Source of the DNA: a virus
Direction: 5' to 3' (one strand)
DNA: 20,551 bases
Virus record (IMG/VR): IMGVR_UViG_3300029319_000659
Span: 1 to 20,551 of that record
In this document: positions 1 through 5,566 of the stretch, one piece after another
How the letters are laid out: every line of letters begins with the position of its first letter
Position numbering within the stretch: the stretch's first letter is position 1
The notes under the pieces: model-generated
The model's input: only the letters and a program-made list of their open reading frames with translations
Database searches by the model: none
What the model was told of the DNA's origin: nothing
Position numbers and translations under genes: made by a program

Positions 1-228
1 ACAAAGATGTGGTTGAATAAACATAAGGTTCCTTATCATATATTAAAACTACGTCCAGAAAGACATCCTTTCAAATTTATGCCAGATGAAAAATTAAAAT
101 TACAATGGTTAAATGAAATGGATTGGAAAGATAATGTAGTTGCAGTATTTGATGATAGAGATAAAGTTGTCAATATGTGGAGAGAAATTGGTTTAACTTG
201 TATGCAAGTAGCACCAGGAAACTTTTAG
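1..228 (+). CDS. Polynucleotide kinase/3'-phosphatase-type protein, C-terminal fragment (5' end outside window)
   Basis: The frame is open from the first base, so the gene begins upstream; about 75 residues are visible. They match the end of the HAD-type 3'-phosphatase domain of phage polynucleotide kinases. An early WLNKHKVPYHILKLRP segment corresponds to the stretch that sets up the substrate, and near the end VFDDRDKVVNMWREIGLTC contains the acidic DDR pair typical of HAD motif IV, followed by the QVAPGNF ending. The known family removes 3' phosphates, and with an N-terminal kinase phosphorylates 5' ends, to heal nicked RNA or DNA before ligation. Whether the kinase half is present cannot be seen. 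The catalytic DxD nucleophile of the HAD domain should also lie upstream of the window. The family call is fairly secure; the exact substrate is inferred. Confidence 0.75.
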   Translation, partial: TKMWLNKHKVPYHILKLRPERHPFKFMPDEKLKLQWLNEMDWKDNVVAVFDDRDKVVNMWREIGLTCMQVAPGNF

Positions 229-244
229 AAACTTTTCATGAAAA
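218..244. repeat. Short direct repeat and 12-bp palindrome at the end of the phosphatase gene
   Basis: GAAACTTTT occurs at 218-226 and again at 228-236, across the stop codon. TTTTCATGAAAA at 233-244 is a perfect palindrome. It has no GC-rich stem and no following T-run, so I do not call a terminator. Confidence 0.4.
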
Positions 245-246
245 AG

Positions 247-281
247 ATTAGGACTTACGAGAAAAAGTTTTTATATTTATA
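247..281 (+). promoter_or_regulatory. Candidate promoter, 31-base conserved block, copy 1
   Basis: ATTAGGACTTACGA begins at 247, followed by an A-rich spacer and TTATATT at 271-277. The same 31-base block recurs at 7168-7198 with only three mismatches, again just upstream of a gene. The layout (conserved upstream box, spacer, TATATT-like -10) is that of a sigma-dependent promoter. This copy also runs into ATATTTATA (273-281), the element seen before several other genes here, so two promoter types may overlap. It would drive the small-gene run starting at 306. The start point is inferred, not observed. Confidence 0.6.
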
Positions 282-305
282 TATTATTAATCAAAAATAA
301 AAAAA

Positions 306-509
306 ATGGCATATTATACAGCTAAGGTTAGAATCGCGGTAGATTCACCAAAAGGAGTAAAAAGAGTAACAGAAATGTATTTAGTAAATGCTAATTCTGT
401 AACCCATGCGGAAGCAATGGTAACAAAAGACTTTGAAGGTTCAGGAGTTGACTTTGAAGTTAAAGCAGTATCCAATTCCAAGATTATTAAAGTAATCGAA
501 AACAACTAA
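306..509 (+). CDS. DUF4494-like small protein
   Basis: A 67-residue protein. The order of features, YYTAKVRI, a short loop with basic residues, VTEMYLVNANSVTHAEAMV, then VDFEVKAVSNSKIIKVI, resembles the repeat unit of DUF4494, a family I know mainly from Bacteroidota and their phages: a strand, then YLV-A-S-T-AEA leading into a helix, then a strand ending in a KI or EI pair. Function is unknown. There is no Shine-Dalgarno sequence; the leader is A-rich up to the ATG, as is common in Bacteroidota. It is the first gene after the 31-base candidate promoter. The similarity is from memory of the family pattern and needs a profile search. Confidence 0.55.
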   Translation: MAYYTAKVRIAVDSPKGVKRVTEMYLVNANSVTHAEAMVTKDFEGSGVDFEVKAVSNSKIIKVIENN

Positions 510-537
510 AAATTAAATAATAATTAAAAATTAAAAA

Positions 538-957
538 ATGGCAAAAAATTCAGTAAATTATCATGTAGGTGATAAGGTAGTAGTTAGAACAAGAACTTGG
601 TCTGGCGAAGAAAAATTACAAGTTGCAATGGTAACTCATGTTAGATATGCAACTCAATTAACTAAAAAGACTTACGACTTAAGATCGGAAGCAGGTACAG
701 CTCTTACTTATACAGGAGTTGACGAAAAGAAATCAAATCAAACAATTGTTTCAAGTATTACAGATGCATGGATTGCAAATGGTGGTACTAACAATATGTA
801 TATTCATAAGAAACATGGACATACAAGAGCTAATTTTGCATCAAATATTAAATTAAGAGCAGATGGTGAAGATATGGATTCTGATTCTTTAGTATTAGGT
901 CATTTTGAAAAACATAATGACTTTGTATTTCCAACTCAAGGACCTAGATCATTTTAA
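538..957 (+). CDS. Conserved-looking phage protein of unknown function
   Basis: A 139-residue soluble protein without a recognised domain. The N-terminus (YHVGDKVVVRTRTWSGEEKLQVAMV) looks like a small beta-barrel of the KOW/SH3 kind, where a GDxV turn starts the first strand; this is structural guesswork. The C-terminal half holds HKKHGHTRANFASNIKLR, which is basic, then an acidic stretch and a FVFPTQGPRSF tail. It is preceded by 28 bases of almost pure A/T with no Shine-Dalgarno sequence. It sits between the DUF4494-like gene and a small basic protein, probably in one transcript from the promoter near 250. Not recognised by family. Confidence 0.7.
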   Translation: MAKNSVNYHVGDKVVVRTRTWSGEEKLQVAMVTHVRYATQLTKKTYDLRSEAGTALTYTGVDEKKSNQTIVSSITDAWIANGGTNNMYIHKKHGHTRANFASNIKLRADGEDMDSDSLVLGHFEKHNDFVFPTQGPRSF

Positions 958-959
958 TT

Positions 960-1253
960 ATGGATATAACAAATAAATTTAAAAAACGAGTTCTAAAACG
1001 ATATCCTAACGCAAGACCAGTTCATTCAATGAATGGTGTACAAATTCACTCCGGTGACATATTTATTGCAAAGGAGTTTTATATGCCTGATACTGGATGT
1101 GAAGATAAAGCTTGGGAATATGCTGCAATTGCATGTAGAACCAAACAAAATTTTGATAGAACTCATCCAATGAAAATGGACTTAGGTGCTATTGAAGCAA
1201 AAATTAATAGAATTAATCGTAGAAAAAATAGAGGACGAAAACATGCTAGATAA
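960..1253 (+). CDS. Small basic hypothetical protein
   Basis: A 97-residue protein starting two bases after the upstream stop. The C-terminal 25 residues are strongly basic (INRINRRKNRGRKHAR), suggesting nucleic-acid contact. The middle carries GVQIHSGDIFIAKEFYMP and a Cys pair separated by a helix. I recognise no family. The end overlaps the methyltransferase start at 1243 by 11 bases, so the two are likely translationally coupled. Confidence 0.65.
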   Translation: MDITNKFKKRVLKRYPNARPVHSMNGVQIHSGDIFIAKEFYMPDTGCEDKAWEYAAIACRTKQNFDRTHPMKMDLGAIEAKINRINRRKNRGRKHAR

Positions 1254-2169
1254 AATTAAAAAAATGATGAGTAAAAAAGAAGAAACTCAAGAAGCAGAAG
1301 ACCTTAAGGTTTTAGACGAGCAAGTAAATGCTCAAAAAGAATCAGAACCTGCAACAGATGCAGTGCCAGAAACATACGAAGGCGATGAATATATTTCAGA
1401 TGAAGAATGGGAAGCAATGACTCCAGAACAAAGAGCTGAATACGAAGATGATGAAGATGATGAAGATTATCTTTCTGATGAAGAGTGGGATGCAATGTCA
1501 CCAGAAGAAAGACAAGCTTGGGAAGAAGGTGCAAATGAAGATGCTGTTCCAGAAAATGTTGAAGATGATAATGATCCAGATTATATTTTATCTTCGCCTG
1601 AAGTAGTTGGCTTTGATAGCTTTGATCAACAAATGGAAATGTATGATAGTGCATGCGAAGAAATAGAAGTAGAAGAATCAGTATTAGATTTTGGTTGTGG
1701 TAGAGGTGATTTATATGACTTCTTATATAGAAGAGATGGTATGGAACCAAAATATAAAGGAGTTGATATTAATGAGCCACTTATCAAAGCAGGACTTAAA
1801 AAATATGAACCAAATATTCAACTTGAATGTAAAGATTGGAACGCATTAGAACCTAATGAAACAGCAGATTGGTGTGTTAATATTGGATCGTTATGCACTC
1901 GATATGATGGTTCATCAAAAAAAGACATTGAAGTTGTAAAAGAAACAATAGATAAAATGATGCTACATTGTACAGTAGGATGTTCATTAGTATTATTTAG
2001 TTCTTATATGCCTGAAGAAGTTCGTGAAGAAGAATTTTTAATAACAGATCCAAAAGAAATTTTTGATTATGCCATTACAAAATATGGTGGTGATAATGGA
2101 AATGTAGCTTTAGATCATTCACAATCAGATTCAGCATATAAACTCGTAATTTTAAAAACACAATATTAA
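1243..2169 (+). CDS. Class I SAM-dependent methyltransferase with acidic repeated N-terminal extension
   Basis: The start was chosen at the ATG at 1243, preceded by AGAGGA; a GTG at 1186 in the same frame would add 19 residues but overlap the upstream gene by 68 bases. The product is 308 residues. Residues 147-156 (VLDFGCGRGD) are the glycine-rich SAM-binding motif I; KGVDIN about 20 residues later gives the acidic end of strand 2, and the DW region near 185 resembles motif II/III. Residues 1-140 are highly acidic and contain two copies of a 26-residue unit with the core SDEEW-AM-PE-R (see 1390-1524). The target is unknown: no DPPY or NPPY motif of N6-adenine or N4-cytosine DNA methylases is visible, so DNA methylation is not supported. 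The acidic extension may bind a basic partner or mimic nucleic acid; that is inference. Confidence 0.75.
   Translation: MLDKIKKMMSKKEETQEAEDLKVLDEQVNAQKESEPATDAVPETYEGDEYISDEEWEAMTPEQRAEYEDDEDDEDYLSDEEWDAMSPEERQAWEEGANEDAVPENVEDDNDPDYILSSPEVVGFDSFDQQMEMYDSACEEIEVEESVLDFGCGRGDLYDFLYRRDGMEPKYKGVDINEPLIKAGLKKYEPNIQLECKDWNALEPNETADWCVNIGSLCTRYDGSSKKDIEVVKETIDKMMLHCTVGCSLVLFSSYMPEEVREEEFLITDPKEIFDYAITKYGGDNGNVALDHSQSDSAYKLVILKTQY
1390..1524 (+). repeat. Two-copy 26-residue acidic repeat inside the methyltransferase gene
   Basis: Residues 50-68 read YISDEEWEAMTPEQRAEYE and residues 76-94 read YLSDEEWDAMSPEERQAWE, offset by 26 residues (78 bases). The DNA copies begin at 1390 and 1468. The protein match is much closer than the DNA match, which suggests an old duplication kept by selection. 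Confidence 0.85.
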
Positions 2170-2179
2170 AAATAGTAAT

Positions 2180-2482
2180 ATGAAACAAAAACAAAAATTT
2201 AGATCAAGCATAAACCAAGTAGCGGCTATGGATTCAGATAAGTTAAAACATTTAGGAAAAAATTATACTAGTATAGATTTTTCAATTAAAGAACATGTTA
2301 GTCCAGATGATTTTAAATATGCAAAAATGAAACCAGTTGTTGGATCATTTATCATAGGAAATAAACATGTAGATGTTACATACTCAGAATTAAATCAAAT
2401 CATGAGAACAGCTAATACAGCAATGCAAGCTTGTGATATGGCTTACCGTATGGGTAAATGGGGTAAAGCCAAAGATAGATAA
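2180..2482 (+). CDS. Hypothetical protein, about 100 residues
   Basis: The N-terminus is basic (KQKQKFRSS). The middle region resembles a small alpha/beta domain (VVGSFIIGNKHVDVTYSELNQIM), followed by a helical C-terminus rich in Met and Ala (TANTAMQACDMAYRMGKWG). No family recognised. The leader (AAAAATAGTAAT) has no Shine-Dalgarno sequence. The stop overlaps the next ATG as TAATG, so coupling with the 2482 gene is expected. Confidence 0.6.
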   Translation: MKQKQKFRSSINQVAAMDSDKLKHLGKNYTSIDFSIKEHVSPDDFKYAKMKPVVGSFIIGNKHVDVTYSELNQIMRTANTAMQACDMAYRMGKWGKAKDR

Positions 2483-2718
2483 TGGGATTTCATAAACGAT
2501 ATATTGATGATGATCAAGTAATTGATCTATATAGAAATGATGGATGCCAAGCGGTTATTGATTGGTATACAAAAGGAGCAGATGCTTTGATATTATCTGG
2601 ACCATTATCTGAAACTGTTAATACTTTATTGAACATATATAGAGTAGATAAGACAAGAGGATGGAATAGAATTTCAGAAACAATTGCAGAAGCATCCATT
2701 GAAAAGATGAAAAATTGA
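2482..2718 (+). CDS. Small hypothetical protein
   Basis: A 78-residue, probably mostly helical protein (YIDDDQVIDLYRNDGCQAV; LSETVNTLLNIY; ISETIAEASIEKMK). It starts inside the upstream stop (TAATG). No family recognised. Its stop is the last element before the ATATTTATA motif at 2718, so it probably ends this small operon. Confidence 0.6.
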   Translation: MGFHKRYIDDDQVIDLYRNDGCQAVIDWYTKGADALILSGPLSETVNTLLNIYRVDKTRGWNRISETIAEASIEKMKN

Positions 2719-2731
2719 TATTTATATAAAA
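2718..2731 (+). promoter_or_regulatory. ATATTTATA element, site 2
   Basis: ATATTTATA (2718-2726) followed by TAAAA lies 14 bases before the ATG at 2741. It matches the intergenic element also seen at 273, 3362, 5309, 10090 and 11793. The short distance would leave a very short leader if this is a promoter. Confidence 0.5.
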
Positions 2732-2740
2732 GAAGCGTAT

Positions 2741-2938
2741 ATGGCAAATTATGGTATGTATATGAAAAGTTCTAATGAGAATAGTCAGCATATTAACACA
2801 ATTCAAATGCCGACTATTGAGCAAGCAGAAGCTTATTTTGCTGGTCGTAAACAAATGACATTGGAACAATTTCGTTCATTATTTTTAGTACGAGAAATAA
2901 AGGACTCAACCAAAGGACTAATGTATGGGAATAGATAA
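2741..2938 (+). CDS. Small hypothetical protein
   Basis: A 65-residue protein without a recognised family. It contains TIEQAEAYFAGRKQMTLEQFRSLF, an amphipathic helical stretch, and a charged end. It is preceded by AGAAG, a weak ribosome binding site, 6-10 bases before the ATG. Its last 14 bases overlap the start of the 2925 gene in another frame, arguing that both are real and coupled. Confidence 0.55.
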   Translation: MANYGMYMKSSNENSQHINTIQMPTIEQAEAYFAGRKQMTLEQFRSLFLVREIKDSTKGLMYGNR

Positions 2939-3362
2939 ATTACAAATCGAGCAAGAAGAATATAATTTTTTTACATCATTAAAAGATAAAGAAAAAATTG
3001 AATTTTTACACGATGCCCAGTCCATAGGATTAGATTTATCTATAGAAAAATTTGTATCAAGAATAATTGAAACAAAAGAAGATAAAATTAAAAAACAACC
3101 ATTCAATGAATTGTTTCAAGATACGCTTCATGATGAAATAATATCATCAAATAAAAAAATAATTATTACAACTATGAATAATTATTTGCATCTAAATTCA
3201 GATAGTTTATCATTAATTAGACAATTTGTATTTAAGTTATTTGATGATGGACATATTTTATTTAGACATAAAAATGCAAAAAAGATACCTGGTGTAGATA
3301 GATTGCGTTTTTATAGATGCTATGAAATAATTGGTTCGGGCAATCCTTTTTGTCCAAACTAA
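2925..3362 (+). CDS. Hypothetical protein, about 145 residues
   Basis: A charged, largely helical protein without a recognised family. The N-terminal half is rich in Lys/Glu (LQIEQEEYNFFTSLKDKEKIEF), and the C-terminal half has LSLIRQFVFKLFDDGHILFRHKN, then a GVDRLRFYRCYEI segment. The helix-turn-strand order at the C-terminus could fit a small winged-helix fold, but no motif proves it. It starts within the previous gene and ends at 3362, where the next regulatory element begins. Confidence 0.6.
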   Translation: MGIDKLQIEQEEYNFFTSLKDKEKIEFLHDAQSIGLDLSIEKFVSRIIETKEDKIKKQPFNELFQDTLHDEIISSNKKIIITTMNNYLHLNSDSLSLIRQFVFKLFDDGHILFRHKNAKKIPGVDRLRFYRCYEIIGSGNPFCPN

Positions 3363-3378
3363 TATTTATATTAAATAA
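3362..3378 (+). promoter_or_regulatory. ATATTTATA element, site 3 (upstream of hsp20)
   Basis: ATATTTATATTAAATAA starts at 3362, directly at the stop of the previous gene. It is identical over 17 bases to the element at 11793 before the baseplate genes. The hsp20 ATG lies at 3457, so a transcript from here would carry a leader of roughly 75-85 bases that includes the GC-rich arm at 3393 and the stem at 3410. Confidence 0.6.
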
Positions 3379-3392
3379 TCGAGTGATACTTT

Positions 3393-3402
3393 GCGGGTCG
3401 GT
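3393..3402 (+). repeat. Left arm of GC-rich inverted repeat flanking hsp20
   Basis: GCGGGTCGGT; its exact reverse complement ACCGACCCGC lies at 3878-3887, just after the hsp20 stop. Eight of ten bases are G or C, in contrast to the AT-rich surroundings. The arm is followed by another CGGT, giving GGTCGGTCGGT. The pair could be a mark of insertion, or could pair in the mRNA and join the 5' and 3' untranslated ends. Confidence 0.8.
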
Positions 3403-3409
3403 CGGTTAC

Positions 3410-3427
3410 GTTAAAACAATGTTTAAC
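3410..3427 (+). promoter_or_regulatory. Small stem-loop in the hsp20 leader
   Basis: GTTAAA (3410-3415) and TTTAAC (3422-3427) are perfect complements around a 6-base loop. It lies 16 bases before the AAGGAG at 3443. The stem is AT-rich and weak, so it could melt with temperature; a role is only a guess. Confidence 0.35.
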
Positions 3428-3456
3428 AAAAATTAATTATTTAAGGAGATTATATT

Positions 3457-3870
3457 ATGGGAAATTTAACTCACTTTGGCACATCGCCATTCGACATCCT
3501 TTTTAAGGATTTTTTCAAATCAAATGAAGATTATCAGTTCGCTGATGCAACCAAGATTAACCATCCAGTAGATATATATGAAGCCAACAATGGTCTCAAT
3601 ATTGATATTGCATGTGTAGGTCTTACAAAAAAAGATATTGATCTTACTATCGAGGGAGATATCCTGCGTGTAGAATACAAAAAAGATAATGATTCTAATC
3701 ATGCAGAATACATTCAAAGGAACATAGCAAAACGAGCATTTAACTTTGGATGGAGAATTAGCAGAAGATTTGATTTATCAAAATTAGATGCTAAATTAGA
3801 AAACGGTTTATTACATTTGTTTGCTCCCCTAACAGAAGATAATAAACCAAAATCAGTTACAATTAAGTAA
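3457..3870 (+). CDS. hsp20: Small heat-shock protein (Hsp20/alpha-crystallin family)
   Basis: A 137-residue protein matching the length of IbpA-like small heat-shock proteins, ATP-independent holdases that bind unfolding proteins in oligomers. The alpha-crystallin domain spans about residues 35-128: PVDIYEANNGLNIDIACVG, then DIDLTIEGDILRVEYKK, then FDLSKLDAKLENGLLHLFAP, which holds the family A-x-x-x-NGLL-x-x-x-P signature. The tail ends in VTIK, a V-x-I version of the I-x-I oligomer motif. Hsp20 genes are widespread in aquatic T4-like phages, where a role in capsid or tail folding is suspected. A strong AAGGAG lies 8 bases before the ATG. The first two thirds use more GC-ending codons than the neighbours, and the gene is framed by a GC-rich inverted repeat, both hints of separate acquisition. 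Confidence 0.92.
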   Translation: MGNLTHFGTSPFDILFKDFFKSNEDYQFADATKINHPVDIYEANNGLNIDIACVGLTKKDIDLTIEGDILRVEYKKDNDSNHAEYIQRNIAKRAFNFGWRISRRFDLSKLDAKLENGLLHLFAPLTEDNKPKSVTIK

Positions 3871-3877
3871 ATGAATC

Positions 3878-3887
3878 ACCGACCCGC
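3878..3887 (-). repeat. Right arm of GC-rich inverted repeat flanking hsp20
   Basis: ACCGACCCGC, exact reverse complement of 3393-3402, starting seven bases after the hsp20 stop codon. In the transcript it would sit in the 3' untranslated end. Confidence 0.8.
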
Positions 3888-3891
3888 ATTC

Positions 3892-3907
3892 ACCGGTTAT
3901 AACCACC
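3892..3907. repeat. Palindrome GGTTATAACC downstream of hsp20
   Basis: GGTTATAACC at 3895-3904 is a perfect 10-bp palindrome with ACC on both sides. With no loop and no T-run it is a poor terminator; it may be a protein-binding site, or the end of a short acquired segment. Confidence 0.4.
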
Positions 3908-3929
3908 TTTAAAGAACGATTTATAAATT

Positions 3930-4136
3930 ATGCAAGTCAACAATTATATAGATTTCAATGGTAAGAAACTTATTATAAAACGAACGTTTAAAGTAGAAAG
4001 TTTAAAACCAGATTTTGATACTAATATTATGAAACAGTGGACTAGATCTGATACGTTATTAAAGAAGGATGGTTGGTTATATTGCTGTGAAACTATTCAA
4101 GATGCAGAAATTATTTCCGAAGAATCATTAGGATAA
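3930..4136 (+). CDS. Small hypothetical protein
   Basis: A 68-residue protein, probably a small beta-rich fold (NNYIDFNGKKLIIKRTFKV, then DGWLYCCETIQDAEIISEE). No family recognised and no clear Shine-Dalgarno sequence. It follows the hsp20 cassette and precedes the UV endonuclease by 48 bases. Codon use looks like a real gene, but its coding status rests mainly on frame and packing. Confidence 0.55.
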   Translation: MQVNNYIDFNGKKLIIKRTFKVESLKPDFDTNIMKQWTRSDTLLKKDGWLYCCETIQDAEIISEESLG

Positions 4137-4150
4137 TTGAAAAAATTTTC

Positions 4151-4160
4151 TTATATTAAA
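4151..4160 (+). promoter_or_regulatory. TTATATTAAA element before the UV endonuclease gene
   Basis: TTATATTAAAT matches the right part of the elements at 3362 and 11793 but lacks the ATA that opens them. It lies 24 bases before the ATG at 4185, in an almost pure A/T spacer. It would fit a -10 hexamer TATATT, but such A/T-only matches also arise easily by chance. Confidence 0.35.
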
Positions 4161-4184
4161 TATAAAATAACTAATAAAAATTGT

Positions 4185-5270
4185 ATGAATAATAAAGTAA
4201 GACTAGGTTATGCTTGTGTTAATATGGGCTTAACTAATCGTAAAAAAAAGCATGGAGGTAAAGTCACCACTTCCAGAACAGCTAGAAAAGCAACTTGGCA
4301 ATTAGGATCAGATAATCCAGAAGATTGGGATTATAGTTTAGTAGGCGAAAAAGCATTACTTAATGCTACTGATTTATTACATTATCTTAAATGGAACGAA
4401 GAACATGGTATTAGATTATTCCGTGTAGGTTCTGAATTATTTCCATGGCATGATCATTATGAATTAAAACAATTACCTCAGTTACCTGAAATATCTGAAC
4501 GATTAATGGAAGCTGGTAATTATGCTCGAAAACATGGTCATAGATTAACTACCCATCCAGGACCATTTCATGTATTAGGATCACCAAATCAAGATGTAGT
4601 AGAAAAATCAATTATTGGTTTAGAACGTCATTCTGAAATGTGGGATCTTATGGGATATGAACCATCATTCGAAAATAAGATTAATATTCATGTTGGCGGT
4701 GCATATGGTGATCATGCAGCTACAGCTAAACGTTGGATTAAAACATGGCATCGATTATCAGATAGATTAAAAGCTAGATTAGTTCTTGAGAATGATGATA
4801 AGCCATCAATGTGGTCAACTCGAATGTTATACGATTATTTTCATAAAGAAATTGGAATTCCAATTACATTTGATTATCATCATCATAGATTCCATCCAGA
4901 TGATATGACCGAACAAGAAGCTTTAGAACTAGCTAGATCGACATGGCCAGAAGGAGTTAGGCAATGTACTCATTATTCAGAATCAAGACGTAGAGAGAAA
5001 GAAGGTAGGTTAAGACAATTATGTGAAAATAATAATATTAATTTTGAAGATCTCGATAATGAAGATGAATGGCCAACATTTTCTAAATTGAAAAAGAAAT
5101 GGGCAAAGACGCGTGAAAATGCTCATTCAGATTATATTATCAATGAAATCGATACATATGGTCATGATTTAGATATTGTTGTAGAAGCTAAGGCCAAAGA
5201 ATTGGCAGTTTTAGGATGGAGAAAAAAGTATAGACAAAAAAATAAGCCAGAATTGGCTCAAATAAGTTAA
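4185..5270 (+). CDS. uvsE: UV damage endonuclease (UvsE/UVDE family)
   Basis: A TIM-barrel endonuclease that cuts 5' of cyclobutane dimers and other lesions. The ATG at 4185 gives 361 residues and opens directly with VRLGYACVNMGL, the family signature; an upstream TTG at 4137 only adds an atypical leader. Conserved pieces follow in order: FRVGSELFPWH (residues 79-89), THPGPFHVLGSP (123-134), IHVGGAYGDH (168-177), LVLENDD (199-205), TFDYHHHRFHPD (228-239), THYSES (262-267), and HSDYI plus DIVVEAKAKE near the end. Likely metal ligands are H89, H124, H169, E202, D230, H233, H263 and E334. The thermophile enzyme has a modified lysine two residues before the last His; here that position appears to be C261. 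This may be a natural variant or my misalignment. Phage copies presumably repair sunlit virion DNA. Confidence 0.9.
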   Translation: MNNKVRLGYACVNMGLTNRKKKHGGKVTTSRTARKATWQLGSDNPEDWDYSLVGEKALLNATDLLHYLKWNEEHGIRLFRVGSELFPWHDHYELKQLPQLPEISERLMEAGNYARKHGHRLTTHPGPFHVLGSPNQDVVEKSIIGLERHSEMWDLMGYEPSFENKINIHVGGAYGDHAATAKRWIKTWHRLSDRLKARLVLENDDKPSMWSTRMLYDYFHKEIGIPITFDYHHHRFHPDDMTEQEALELARSTWPEGVRQCTHYSESRRREKEGRLRQLCENNNINFEDLDNEDEWPTFSKLKKKWAKTRENAHSDYIINEIDTYGHDLDIVVEAKAKELAVLGWRKKYRQKNKPELAQIS

Positions 5271-5384
5271 AATATAATATATTAATTAATTAATAATATT
5301 AATATCTAATATTTATAATAAATAATAATTTAATAATAATTATGCAAAAGCTAAGTCAAACCACCGAAAAAAGGAGAAAATGTT
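5271..5384 (+). promoter_or_regulatory. AT-only intergenic tract with ATATTTATA element (site 4) and ribosome binding site
   Basis: From 5271 to about 5341 the sequence is almost entirely A and T. ATTAATTAATTAAT (5281-5294) is a perfect palindrome with near-matching AATAT/ATATT arms outside. ATATTTATA at 5309-5317 followed by ATAAATAA is the recurring element. Downstream, AAGGAG (5371-5376) serves the ATG at 5385. No other gene is seen in this gap. Confidence 0.55.
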
Positions 5385-5564
5385 ATGAGTAGTGTAAAAA
5401 ATCCACAAAATGTAAAGCGTCAACTAGATGAAGTTGATAATATGATCATGATTCTTGAAGATACGATTCGAAGAGGAATGAAAATAGATCCATCTGAAGC
5501 GCAGCGAAGATTTAAGGTTATTCGAGAAAAAATTAAATTTGCTCAAGATAATATACAAGGATAA
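5385..5564 (+). CDS. Small helical protein, 59 residues
   Basis: An open frame from ATG 5385 to TAA 5562-5564, with a strong AAGGAG eight bases upstream and only two bases before the next gene. It encodes MSSVKNPQNVKRQLDEVDN, an ILEDTIRRGMKIDPSEAQRR middle and a KVIREKIKFAQDNIQG end: charged heptad-like helices suggesting a short coiled coil. No family recognised. The strong ribosome site, promoter-like element and tight coupling to the membrane protein make it credible despite its size. Confidence 0.75.
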   Translation: MSSVKNPQNVKRQLDEVDNMIMILEDTIRRGMKIDPSEAQRRFKVIREKIKFAQDNIQG

Positions 5565-5566
5565 TT

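Noticed and set aside
233-244. TTTTCATGAAAA palindrome as an intrinsic terminator
   Set aside because: No GC-rich stem and no T-run after it.
1186-1242. GTG upstream start for the methyltransferase
   Set aside because: Would overlap the previous gene by 68 bases; the ATG at 1243 has a good AGAGGA site.
1304-1750. 148-residue minus-strand open frame
   Set aside because: Shadow of the acidic methyltransferase gene; Leu/His-rich translation typical of antisense to GAA/GAT codons, with no start signal.
4137-4184. TTG upstream start for the UV endonuclease
   Set aside because: Adds a Lys/Tyr-rich leader absent from the family; the ATG at 4185 places the VRLGYAC signature at the N-terminus.
5271-5341. 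AT-only tract as a replication origin
   Set aside because: A/T richness and one palindrome are not enough; no iterons or binding boxes were seen in an already AT-rich genome.
5342-5392. 16-residue frame (MQKLSQTTEKRRKCYE) as a leader peptide
   Set aside because: It overlaps the AAGGAG and ATG of the 5385 gene and has no ribosome site; most likely chance.
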